From Curtobacterium sp. UNCCL20 (GTDB lineage Bacteria; Actinomycetota; Actinomycetes; Actinomycetales; Microbacteriaceae), in NCBI RefSeq assembly GCF_900101675.1, contig NZ_FNKG01000003.1, forward strand, positions 310,001-374,000: a stretch of DNA of 64,000 bases, in the 5' to 3' direction. The notes under the pieces were generated by a model. That model saw only the letters and a list, made by a program, of their open reading frames with translations. It searched no databases and was not told the DNA's origin. The position numbers and the translations under genes are program-made. Each line of letters opens with the position of its first letter. The first letter of the stretch is position 1. Of this stretch, positions 1-7,176 are shown in pieces.

Positions 1-88
1 CGCGCAGGACGAGTTCGACGTGCGGATCGTGAACTCCGATGTCGGCACCGCGGCACGCGAGGTCGTAGACTTGTTCTCTGCGCCCTGA
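1..88 (+). CDS. gmk: guanylate kinase, C-terminal fragment
   Basis: The frame starting at base 2 encodes 28 residues ending VVDLFSAP before a TGA at 86-88. The stretch [11 protein letters not shown] followed by an amphipathic helix matches the end of guanylate kinase, which phosphorylates GMP to GDP. The 5' part lies outside the window. Its position directly before rpoZ is the usual actinobacterial gmk-rpoZ order, and this supports the call more than the short sequence does. Confidence 0.75.
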   Translation, partial: AQDEFDVRIVNSDVGTAAREVVDLFSAP

Positions 89-123
89 CGGGCGCTCCGT
101 TCGTTCCGTCGACAGGAGACACC

Positions 124-387
124 ATGGCCAACCCCCAGGGCATCATCGACCCGCCCATCGACGACCTGCTCGCCAAGGTGGAGTCGAAGTACGCGCTCGT
201 CATCTTCGCCTCGAAGCGCGCGCGTCAGATCAACGACTACTACGCCGACCTGCACGAGGGTTCGCTGTTCGACAACGTCGGCCCGCTGGTCGACTCGACG
301 ATCGACGACAAGCCGCTGTCCGTCGCGCTGCACGAGATCAACGAGGACAAGCTCACGGTCACCAAGCAGCAGCAGCCCTCCGACTGA
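124..387 (+). CDS. rpoZ: DNA-directed RNA polymerase omega subunit
   Basis: This 87-residue protein is the small omega subunit, which helps fold and assemble the beta-prime subunit of RNA polymerase. The core [18 protein letters not shown] near residues 20-37 is the conserved helix of the family, and the length is typical. The ATG follows an AGGAG Shine-Dalgarno with about five bases between. It lies 35 bp after gmk and only 5 bp before metK, so the three are probably co-transcribed. Confidence 0.95.
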   Translation: MANPQGIIDPPIDDLLAKVESKYALVIFASKRARQINDYYADLHEGSLFDNVGPLVDSTIDDKPLSVALHEINEDKLTVTKQQQPSD

Positions 388-392
388 CCCCG

Positions 393-1607
393 GTGACTGC
401 AGCTGCTCTGCGCCTCTTCACGTCCGAGTCGGTGACGGAGGGGCACCCCGACAAGATCTGCGACCAGATCTCGGACACGATCCTCGACGCGCTGCTCGAG
501 GTCGACCCGCACGCACGCGTCGCCGTCGAGACGATGGTCACCACGGGGCTCGTGCACGTCGCGGGCGAGGTCACGACCTCCGGCTACGTCGAGATCCCGA
601 AGCTCGTCCGTGACGTCATCACGGGCATCGGCTACAACTCGTCCGAGGTGTCGTTCGACGGGCACACCTGCGGCGTCGAGGTCTCCATCGGCGCGCAGTC
701 GCCGGACATCGCCCAGGGTGTGGACGAGTCGCTCGACGCCCGCTCCGGTGCCGGCGTCGACCCGCTCGACCGTCAGGGCGCGGGCGACCAGGGCATCATG
801 TTCGGCTTCGCGACGAACGAGACCCCCGAGTACATGCCGGTCGCCATCTGGCTGGCGCACCGCCTGGCCGAGCGTCTGGCCGAGGTCCGCAAGTCCGGCG
901 AGCTGACCTTCCTGCGGCCCGACGGCAAGACCCAGGTCACCGTCGGGTACGACGGCGTCGTGCCGAAGACCGTCGAGACCGTCGTGCTCTCGACGCAGCA
1001 CTCGCCGAGCGTGACGCTCGACGAGCTCACCGCGGCGATCACCGAGCACGTCATCCGACCGGTCCTCGACCTGGTCGACCTCGACTCGTCGCACGTCGAC
1101 GTCATCGTGAACCCGACCGGCCGCTTCGAGATCGGCGGCCCCCAGGGCGACGCCGGGCTCACCGGTCGCAAGGTGATCGTCGACACCTACGGCGGGGCCT
1201 CCCGTCACGGTGGCGGTGCGTTCAGCGGCAAGGACCCGTCGAAGGTCGACCGTTCGGCGGCGTACGCCCTCCGCTGGGTCGCGAAGAACGCGGTCGCCGC
1301 GGGCCTCGCCGACCGTCTCGAGGTCCAGGTCGCCTACGCGATCGGCCGTGCGAAGCCGGTCGGGCTGTACGTGGAGACCTTCGGGACCGGCCACGTCGAC
1401 GACGCCACGATCGAAGCGGCGATCCGCCAGGTGTTCGACCTGCGTCCGGCCGCGATCATCCGCGATCTCGACCTGCTCAAGCCGCGCTACGCCAAGACCG
1501 CGACGTACGGCCACTTCGGCCGCGAGCTCCCCGGGTTCACCTGGGAAGCGCTCGACCGCGTCGAGGAACTCCGCGCCGCCGCAGGACTCGTCGCCGCCGC
1601 CGTCTAG
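393..1607 (+). CDS. metK: S-adenosylmethionine synthetase
   Basis: This 404-residue cytoplasmic enzyme makes S-adenosylmethionine from methionine and ATP. Family signatures are present: [12 protein letters not shown] at residues 17-28, [10 protein letters not shown] near 129 and the glycine-rich [16 protein letters not shown] near 274. Length is normal. A GTG start is used 5 bp after the rpoZ stop, with no clear ribosome site of its own, suggesting translational coupling. The methyl donor it makes is used by the RsmB methyltransferase encoded further along. Confidence 0.97.
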   Translation: MTAAALRLFTSESVTEGHPDKICDQISDTILDALLEVDPHARVAVETMVTTGLVHVAGEVTTSGYVEIPKLVRDVITGIGYNSSEVSFDGHTCGVEVSIGAQSPDIAQGVDESLDARSGAGVDPLDRQGAGDQGIMFGFATNETPEYMPVAIWLAHRLAERLAEVRKSGELTFLRPDGKTQVTVGYDGVVPKTVETVVLSTQHSPSVTLDELTAAITEHVIRPVLDLVDLDSSHVDVIVNPTGRFEIGGPQGDAGLTGRKVIVDTYGGASRHGGGAFSGKDPSKVDRSAAYALRWVAKNAVAAGLADRLEVQVAYAIGRAKPVGLYVETFGTGHVDDATIEAAIRQVFDLRPAAIIRDLDLLKPRYAKTATYGHFGRELPGFTWEALDRVEELRAAAGLVAAAV

Positions 1608-1614
1608 GCACCGC

Positions 1615-3597
1615 GTGACCACCGTCGCGCGCGTCGTCCTCGACTCGCCGCTCCCGCAGTTGGACCGTCTGTTCGACTACCGGGTGCCGGCCGAGCTCGA
1701 GGACGACTGCGTGCCCGGGGTGCGCGTGAAGGTCCCGCTGCGGACCGGTGCGCGGATGTCCGACGCGTACGTCGTCGAGATCGTCGACGAGGGCGACTAC
1801 CCGGGCGAACTCAGCGCGATCGAGACGGTCGTCTCGCCGATGCCGGTCCTCGCGCCGGAGATCTGGACGCTGGCCCGCGCCGTCGCCGACCGTGCGGCGG
1901 GCGTCGCCTCCGACGTGCTGCGCCTCGCCGTCCCGACCCGCCAGGTCCGCGCCGAGAAGGCCTGGCTGGCCCGTGACACGACGTGGTCGCCTCCGCCGGT
2001 GACCGCTCCGCCCGTCACGGGCTACGCCGAGGGCGTCCTGGAGGCACTGGTCGCCGACCACGGGCGTGCTGCGGTCGCCGCCGTCCCCCACCCGGTCGCG
2101 CTCGGGGACGGCGACGACGCCGTCTGGGTGCCGGGGTGGGCGGCGACGCTCGCCCAGGCTGCGGCACACGCGATCGCAGCCGAGCAGTCCGCGGTCGTGG
2201 CCGTGCCCGACTTCCGCGACGTCATGGACCTCGAGCGCGCCCTGCTCGCGGTGCTGCCCCCGGAGCGGGTCGTCCGGTTCGACGCCAAGCAGACGAACGG
2301 GCAGCGCGCGAAGGCCCTGCTGCAGGCGCGCACCCACGCGGTGGTCGCGATCGGCAACCGCACGGCGGTGTACGCGCCGGCGGCCGAACTCGGGCTCATC
2401 GCGACGTGGGACGACGGCGACGCCTCGTTCATCGAACCCCGGGCCCCGTACGTGCACACCCGCGACGTCGCCCTGGTCCGGGCCGCCCAGTCCGGCGCAG
2501 CGCTGCTGTTCGTCTCGCACGCGCGGAGCACCGACGTCCAGCGGCTCGTCGAGCTGCGCTGGCTCGACGAGGTCACGCCGTTCCGCGCGAAGGCCCCGAA
2601 GGTCATCCCGACGATCCAGCAGACGGGGGCCGAGGGCTTCGCCGCCCAGGCCCGGATCCCGAGCTCGGCGTGGCGTGCGGCGCGCGAGGCCAGCCAGCAC
2701 GGCCCGGTCCTCGTGCAGGTCGCCAGCCCGGGGTTCGGCACCGGCATGGTCTGTGCCGAGTGCGGGGAGCGTGCCCACTGCCGGATCTGCGGCGGTCCGC
2801 TCGGCAGCCCGCACCGGGGCGCGACGCCCCAGTGCCGGTTCTGCGGCGCCCTCGCCGTCGGCTTCCGCTGCCCGACCTGCGGGAACGGCACCGTGAAGCC
2901 GGTCGGACAGGGGGCGCAGCGCACCGCCGACGAACTCGGCCGGGCCTTCCCGGGCACCCGCATCGTCGTCGCCGACGGGTCCCGGCCCCTCGACGAGGTC
3001 CCGGCCCGACCCTCCGTCGTCGTCGCCACACGCGGCGCCGAGCCCTCGGTGCCCGGCGGGTACGCGTGCGTGCTCCTCCTCGACGGGGAGCGGATGCTCG
3101 CCCGCGAAGGACTCCGCGTGCAGGAGGACGTCCTGCGCTTCTGGACGAACGCCGCCGCGAAGGGTGCCCCCGGAGCGGAGACGTACCTGGTGGGCATCGG
3201 CGGCAAGCTGGCCACGGCGATGGCGCTGTGGCGGCTCGACGGTCCGGCGCACGACGAACTCGCCGACCGCCGTGAGCTGCACTTCCCGCCGGCCGTGCGG
3301 GTCGCGACCCTCACCGGGACGGACGAGGCCGTGACCGCCGCGGTCGAAGCGCTCGAGGGTGCGACGGCCGGTCCGGTGCTCGGCCCGGTGCCGGTCGAGG
3401 GCGATGCCGTCCCCGGAACCGTCCGGGCGATCGTGCGGTTCCCGTACGCGCACGGCGCCGAGGTGGCGGCGACGCTCAAGGCCGAGGTCATCCGGCGCTC
3501 GTCGACCCGGCGGGTGCTGCCCGGGGGCAACCGACGGCGAGCGGCGCCGTCGCTCCGGGTGCGTCTCGACGACGCGGAGCCGTTCAGCGAGGTCTGA
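1615..3597 (+). CDS. priA: primosomal protein N' (PriA), helicase motifs absent
   Basis: This 660-residue protein is related to PriA, which recognises stalled forks and restarts replication. The GTG start at 1615 is chosen because the protein then opens with VARVVLDSPLPQLDRLFDYRVP, the PriA DNA-binding domain; longer extensions in this frame are shadows of metK. Zinc-binding cysteine pairs (CAEC, CRIC, CRFC, CPTC) are intact at about residues 380-423. A Walker A motif and the DEEH box are not visible: the matching regions read AVVAVPDFRDV and TWDDGDASF. Actinobacterial PriA proteins are known to lack helicase motifs, so this is probably a functional, ATPase-free initiator rather than a pseudogene. 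Confidence 0.93.
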   Translation: MTTVARVVLDSPLPQLDRLFDYRVPAELEDDCVPGVRVKVPLRTGARMSDAYVVEIVDEGDYPGELSAIETVVSPMPVLAPEIWTLARAVADRAAGVASDVLRLAVPTRQVRAEKAWLARDTTWSPPPVTAPPVTGYAEGVLEALVADHGRAAVAAVPHPVALGDGDDAVWVPGWAATLAQAAAHAIAAEQSAVVAVPDFRDVMDLERALLAVLPPERVVRFDAKQTNGQRAKALLQARTHAVVAIGNRTAVYAPAAELGLIATWDDGDASFIEPRAPYVHTRDVALVRAAQSGAALLFVSHARSTDVQRLVELRWLDEVTPFRAKAPKVIPTIQQTGAEGFAAQARIPSSAWRAAREASQHGPVLVQVASPGFGTGMVCAECGERAHCRICGGPLGSPHRGATPQCRFCGALAVGFRCPTCGNGTVKPVGQGAQRTADELGRAFPGTRIVVADGSRPLDEVPARPSVVVATRGAEPSVPGGYACVLLLDGERMLAREGLRVQEDVLRFWTNAAAKGAPGAETYLVGIGGKLATAMALWRLDGPAHDELADRRELHFPPAVRVATLTGTDEAVTAAVEALEGATAGPVLGPVPVEGDAVPGTVRAIVRFPYAHGAEVAATLKAEVIRRSSTRRVLPGGNRRRAAPSLRVRLDDAEPFSEV

Positions 3598-3641
3598 CCG
3601 GGCCGCGCTTCCGGGGACGCCTCGTGCGTGGCGGGCGCGCG

Positions 3642-3657
3642 CCGTGCCTCCAGGCCG
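3642..3657 (-). repeat. dispersed GGCCTGGAGGCACGG motif, copy 1
   Basis: The + strand reads CCGTGCCTCCAGGCCG, the reverse complement of a motif found at several other non-coding sites in this window. It lies 45 bp after the priA stop codon. Function is unknown; only the recurrence is seen. Confidence 0.7.
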
Positions 3658-3666
3658 CAACTCCCC

Positions 3667-3803
3667 GCGTGTGCATCTTCCGACGTTCCACCTGTCGATC
3701 GCCGCGTGGGATGTCGGAACATGCGCACGCACTGGCTGCGTGTGCATCTTTCGACGTTCCACCTGTCGATCGCTGCGTGGGATGTCGGAACATGCGCACG
3801 CAC
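3667..3803. repeat. tandem pair of 66-bp imperfect palindromes
   Basis: Two units, 3667-3732 and 3738-3803, differ by only a few bases and are offset by 71 bp. Each is close to its own reverse complement: the left arm begins GCGTGTGCATCTTCCGAC, the right arm ends GTCGGAACATGCGCACGC, and the centre holds CGATCG. Transcribed in either direction each unit could form a long hairpin. This looks like a REP- or MITE-like intergenic element, but no terminal duplication or transposase is seen. Confidence 0.8.
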
Positions 3804-3942
3804 CGCACCGCACGCGCCGCGCACGCGCCCGCCGCCCCGTGCACACGACGTGCACGGCCGCGCGCCCGCACCTGTGCCAGGCTGGTCGACGGCGGTCACG
3901 AGCCGCCACCACTGACACATCACGCACGACGAGGTGACGCGG

Positions 3943-5001
3943 ATGACGCCGATGAGGGCGCTGTACAAACCGGACACTGCTCCGGGACTGACCATGACGG
4001 AACGGCCGGTGCCGGTCCCGACCGATGACGAAGTCCTCATCCGGGTGCTCCGCACCGGGATCTGCGGGACCGACCTGCACATCCGGCGGTGGGACGCCTG
4101 GGCCGCCTCGGCCGTGACCACCCCGCTCATCCCCGGGCACGAGTTCTTCGGCGAGGTCGCCGAGGTCGGGTCCGCCGTCCGCGACGTCGCCGTGGGGGAC
4201 CGGGTGTCGGGCGAGGGGCACATCGTCTGCGGGACCTGCCGCAACTGCCGAGCGGGCCGACGGCAGATGTGCATCCGGACCACCGGGCTCGGGGTGCAGC
4301 GGGACGGGGCGTTCGCCGAGTACCTGACGCTGCCCGGCGCCAACGTGTGGGTGCACCACACCGACGTCGACCCGGATGTGGGCGCGCTGTTCGACCCGCT
4401 CGGCAACGCGGTGCACACCGCGCTCACGTTCCCGCTCGTCGGCGAGGACGTGCTCGTCACGGGCTGCGGTCCGATCGGGCTCATGGCGATCGCCGTCGCT
4501 CGGCACGCCGGCGCCCGGTTCGTCGTGGGGACCGACGTCAGCGCGAACCGGCTCGCCCTCGCGGAGACGATGGGGGCGGACCTCGGTGTGGACGTCGGCG
4601 GGGACGGGGACCCGATCCGTGCGGCCCAGGCGCAGCTCGGGATGCGCGAGGGATTCGACGTCGGGTTCGAGATGTCCGGTGCGCCGAGCGCCCTGCCCGC
4701 GATGGTCGAGAACATGAACCACGGCGGACGGATCGCGATGCTCGGCCTCCCGACGGGCGAGATCGCCGTCGACTGGGGCAAGGTCGTCACGCACATGCTC
4801 ACGGTCAAGGGGATCTACGGCCGCGAGATGTTCGAGACCTGGCAGACCATGAGCGGGGTGCTGCAGACCAGCCAGGTGCTGCGCGACCGCATCGGTTCGA
4901 TCGTCTCGGCGCGGTTCGCCGCCCGCGACTGGGAGGCAGCGTTCGCCGCGGCGGCGAGCGCGGACGGCGGCAAGGTCGTCATCGACTGGACGGAGATCTG
5001 A
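3943..5001 (+). CDS. tdh: L-threonine 3-dehydrogenase
   Basis: This 352-residue zinc alcohol dehydrogenase-family enzyme oxidises L-threonine to 2-amino-3-ketobutyrate with NAD+. The catalytic-zinc segment GICGTDLH is at residues 39-46, the structural-zinc cysteines [15 protein letters not shown] at about 95-109 and the nucleotide-binding GCGPIGLMA near 175. The ATG at 3943 has GAGG eight bases upstream; the GTG at 3934 would overlap that site, so the shorter start is preferred. The partner gene kbl follows with a one-base TGATG overlap, which supports threonine rather than another polyol as substrate. Confidence 0.92.
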   Translation: MTPMRALYKPDTAPGLTMTERPVPVPTDDEVLIRVLRTGICGTDLHIRRWDAWAASAVTTPLIPGHEFFGEVAEVGSAVRDVAVGDRVSGEGHIVCGTCRNCRAGRRQMCIRTTGLGVQRDGAFAEYLTLPGANVWVHHTDVDPDVGALFDPLGNAVHTALTFPLVGEDVLVTGCGPIGLMAIAVARHAGARFVVGTDVSANRLALAETMGADLGVDVGGDGDPIRAAQAQLGMREGFDVGFEMSGAPSALPAMVENMNHGGRIAMLGLPTGEIAVDWGKVVTHMLTVKGIYGREMFETWQTMSGVLQTSQVLRDRIGSIVSARFAARDWEAAFAAAASADGGKVVIDWTEI

Positions 5002-6179
5002 TGTACGGCGCGATCAAGGACCACCTGACGGCGGAGCTCGCGGGCATCGAGTCCGCGGGACTGACCAAGCACGAACGTGGCATCGCCGGACCGCAGCGTG
5101 CCGCGATCGAGGCGGACGGCGCAGAGCTCCTCAACTTCTGCGCGAACAACTACCTCGGGCTCGCCGACTCCACCGACCTGGTCGACGCGGCGAAGGCCGC
5201 CCTCGACCGCTGGGGCTACGGGATGGCGAGCGTGCGGTTCATCTGCGGCACGCAGGACCTGCACCTCGACCTCGAACGTCGGGTCTCCGGGTTCCTCGGT
5301 ACCGAGGCCACGATCCTCTACTCGTCGTGCTTCGACGCGAACGGCGGCCTCTTCGAGGTGCTGCTCGGCGCCGAGGACGCGATCATCTCCGACGAGCTGA
5401 ACCACGCGTCGATCATCGACGGCGTGCGGCTGTCGAAGGCGCAGCGGTTCCGGTACCGGAACCGGGACGTGTCGGACCTGGAGGCGCAACTCGCCGCCGC
5501 CTCGTCGGCCCGGTTCCGTGCGGTGGTCACCGACGGCGTCTTCTCGATGGACGGCTCGATCGCGCCGCTCGCCGAGATCTGCGACCTCGCCGAGCGCTAC
5601 GACGCGCTCGTCATCGTGGACGATTCGCACGCGGTGGGCTTCGTCGGGGAGCACGGCCGCGGGACGCCCGAGCTGTGCGGGGTCGCGGACCGTGTCGACG
5701 TGTACACGGGGACGTTCGGCAAGGCGCTCGGCGGTGCGTCGGGCGGGTACGTGTCGAGCCGCCGGGAGATCGTCGACCTGCTCCGGCAGCGGTCGCGTCC
5801 GTACCTGTTCTCGAACTCGCTCGCGCCGGTCATCGCCGCGGGCACGGTGGCTGCCCTCGACCTCATCGAACGCTCCGACGAGGCGCGTGCGCGGCTGGGT
5901 CGGAACGCCGCGCTGTTCCGGTCGCTGATGACCGAGGCCGGGTTCGACCTGCTGCCGGGCGAGCACCCGATCGTCCCGGTGATGTTCCACGACGCGGCGC
6001 TGACCGCCCGGATCGCCGACGAGATGCAGGCGCGGGGGATCTACGTCACGGCGTTCAGCTACCCGGTGGTACCGAAGGGGAAGGCGCGGATCCGGGTGCA
6101 GCTCTCCGCGGCGCACACCGAGGAGCAGGTCCGCCGGTGCGTGGACGCGTTCGTGGCGTCCCGCGCTGCTGCCGTCTGA
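5001..6179 (+). CDS. kbl: glycine C-acetyltransferase (2-amino-3-ketobutyrate CoA ligase)
   Basis: This 392-residue PLP enzyme cleaves 2-amino-3-ketobutyrate with CoA to glycine and acetyl-CoA, the second step after tdh. It has the alpha-oxoamine synthase pattern: NNYLGLAD near residue 50, [15 protein letters not shown] near 207 and the PLP lysine in GTFGKALGG at about 237-245. The start at 5001 overlaps the tdh stop by one base; longer upstream extensions are shadows of tdh. A strong hairpin follows the gene. Confidence 0.93.
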   Translation: MYGAIKDHLTAELAGIESAGLTKHERGIAGPQRAAIEADGAELLNFCANNYLGLADSTDLVDAAKAALDRWGYGMASVRFICGTQDLHLDLERRVSGFLGTEATILYSSCFDANGGLFEVLLGAEDAIISDELNHASIIDGVRLSKAQRFRYRNRDVSDLEAQLAAASSARFRAVVTDGVFSMDGSIAPLAEICDLAERYDALVIVDDSHAVGFVGEHGRGTPELCGVADRVDVYTGTFGKALGGASGGYVSSRREIVDLLRQRSRPYLFSNSLAPVIAAGTVAALDLIERSDEARARLGRNAALFRSLMTEAGFDLLPGEHPIVPVMFHDAALTARIADEMQARGIYVTAFSYPVVPKGKARIRVQLSAAHTEEQVRRCVDAFVASRAAAV

Positions 6180-6222
6180 CGGCGACGGTGCCCGGGGCGC
6201 ACGATGAAGCCGGCACCGCGCG

Positions 6223-6262
6223 CGACGAAGCCCCGCCCGGTACGCCGGGCGGGGCTTCGTCG
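6223..6262. terminator. bidirectional terminator between kbl and the DUF4383 gene
   Basis: A perfect 18-bp stem (6223-6240 with 6245-6262) encloses a TACG tetraloop. It lies between convergent genes ending at 6179 and 6271, so it can serve both. There is no T tract, which is common for terminators of high-GC actinobacteria. Confidence 0.85.
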
Positions 6263-6270
6263 TGGACGCC

Positions 6271-6732
6271 TCAGGCGACCGGACCGACCGGACGACGACG
6301 CTCGCGCGGCAGGACGATGCCGAGGGCGACCATGCCGACGGCGAGGACCAGGTGCAGCCAGTTGTCCGCGTTGTTGAGGGGGACGAAGTTCGCGCCGGAG
6401 CTGTGGCCCGCGGTGAACAGGCCGTAGATCCAGAGCACGAAGTAGACGATGCCGCCGATCACGAGGTACATCCGCGACCCGGTGGCACGGGACGCTGCGA
6501 GCAGCCCGACGACGCCGAACAGCAGGTGCACGATGTTGTGCAGCACCGACACCTGGAAGACGCCGAGCAGCATCGCCATCGACTCGTGGCCGGCGCCGGC
6601 GAGGTCCCCGGTCGTCAACCCGGGGATGAAGCCGGCGATCCCGACGAGCAGGAACACGATGCCGACCACGAGCGTGGCCTTCTGGATCGACGAACCGGCG
6701 TAGCGGTTGGTGGACGTGGTGACGTCGGTCAT
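6271..6732 (-). CDS. DUF4383 family membrane protein
   Basis: This 153-residue protein has about four hydrophobic segments, near residues 20-40, 55-82, 88-107 and 125-145. The pattern of HNIVHLLFGVVGLLA followed by YLVIGGIVYFVLWIYGL matches the DUF4383 family of small actinobacterial membrane proteins of unknown function. The ATG follows AGGAG on the minus strand. It lies 15 bp downstream of the small gene at 6748-7080 and is probably co-transcribed with it. Function is unknown. Confidence 0.85.
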   Translation of the reverse strand: MTDVTTSTNRYAGSSIQKATLVVGIVFLLVGIAGFIPGLTTGDLAGAGHESMAMLLGVFQVSVLHNIVHLLFGVVGLLAASRATGSRMYLVIGGIVYFVLWIYGLFTAGHSSGANFVPLNNADNWLHLVLAVGMVALGIVLPRERRRPVGPVA

Positions 6733-6747
6733 GGTGACTCCTGACGG

Positions 6748-7080
6748 TCAGCGGCGCGGCTGCGCCGGGTTGGTGGGCACGCCCTGCGAGGGCGGGTTGA
6801 TCTTCGGGCCGGCGGTGGCGGGGGAGACCTCGGCGGGTGCCGGCGTCGCGCCGGACACCTCCGGCAGCTGGTCGGGTACCGAACCGGTGGGCTCGGCGCC
6901 GTCGTCGAGTGCTGCGATCCGGTGTCGGAGGACCTCGAGCACCGGCAGTCGGTTGCCGTGCGCCGTCTCGTGGTCGACCAGCACGCCGAGCTGGTCGCGG
7001 TCGAGCGGGACGACGTGCTCCGCGAGGTTGCCGAGCGGGATGTGGTCGAAGTCCGGGAGTGGCAGTTCTCGGCCGGTCAT
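6748..7080 (-). CDS. small conserved actinobacterial protein of unknown function
   Basis: This 110-residue soluble protein starts at an ATG preceded by a good AAGGAG site. Residues 1-50 form a helical region containing LPLPDFDHIPLGNLAEHV and a segment, DHETAHGNRLPVLEVLRHRI, resembling a domain often seen in short actinobacterial proteins (possibly the family now numbered DUF8129, from memory). The C-terminal half is rich in Pro, Ala and Thr and looks disordered. It is first in a two-gene minus-strand operon with the DUF4383 gene and diverges from the helicase at 7177. Confidence 0.75.
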   Translation of the reverse strand: MTGRELPLPDFDHIPLGNLAEHVVPLDRDQLGVLVDHETAHGNRLPVLEVLRHRIAALDDGAEPTGSVPDQLPEVSGATPAPAEVSPATAGPKINPPSQGVPTNPAQPRR

Positions 7081-7106
7081 GGTGCTCCTTCCGTCGGTGT
7101 CGCCAG

Positions 7107-7135
7107 ACATTACGCAGGCGGCTCTCCGGCGGTGC
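7107..7135 (-). promoter_or_regulatory. candidate promoter of the 6748-7080 gene
   Basis: On the minus strand a TAATGT -10 (7107-7112) lies 17 bp downstream of a poor -35, TGCACC (7130-7135). It leaves a leader of about 20 nt containing AAGGAG. Confidence 0.45.
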
Positions 7136-7176
7136 ACAGAGAACAGTCGGTGCCGCGTGCATGGGACACTCGGTCC

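Larger units (their letters stand above)
3598..3942. other. non-coding region between priA and tdh
   Basis: This 345-bp stretch has no convincing gene; the ORFs across it are short and lack start signals. It contains one copy of the dispersed CCTCCAGG motif at 3642-3657 and two 66-bp near-palindromic repeats at 3667-3803. The remainder to 3930 holds no promoter that I can defend. A GAGG ribosome site for tdh lies at 3931-3934. Confidence 0.7.

Noticed and set aside
1615..3597. priA as a pseudogene
   Set aside because: The reading frame is complete and zinc cysteines are intact; loss of helicase motifs is a known trait of the actinobacterial protein.
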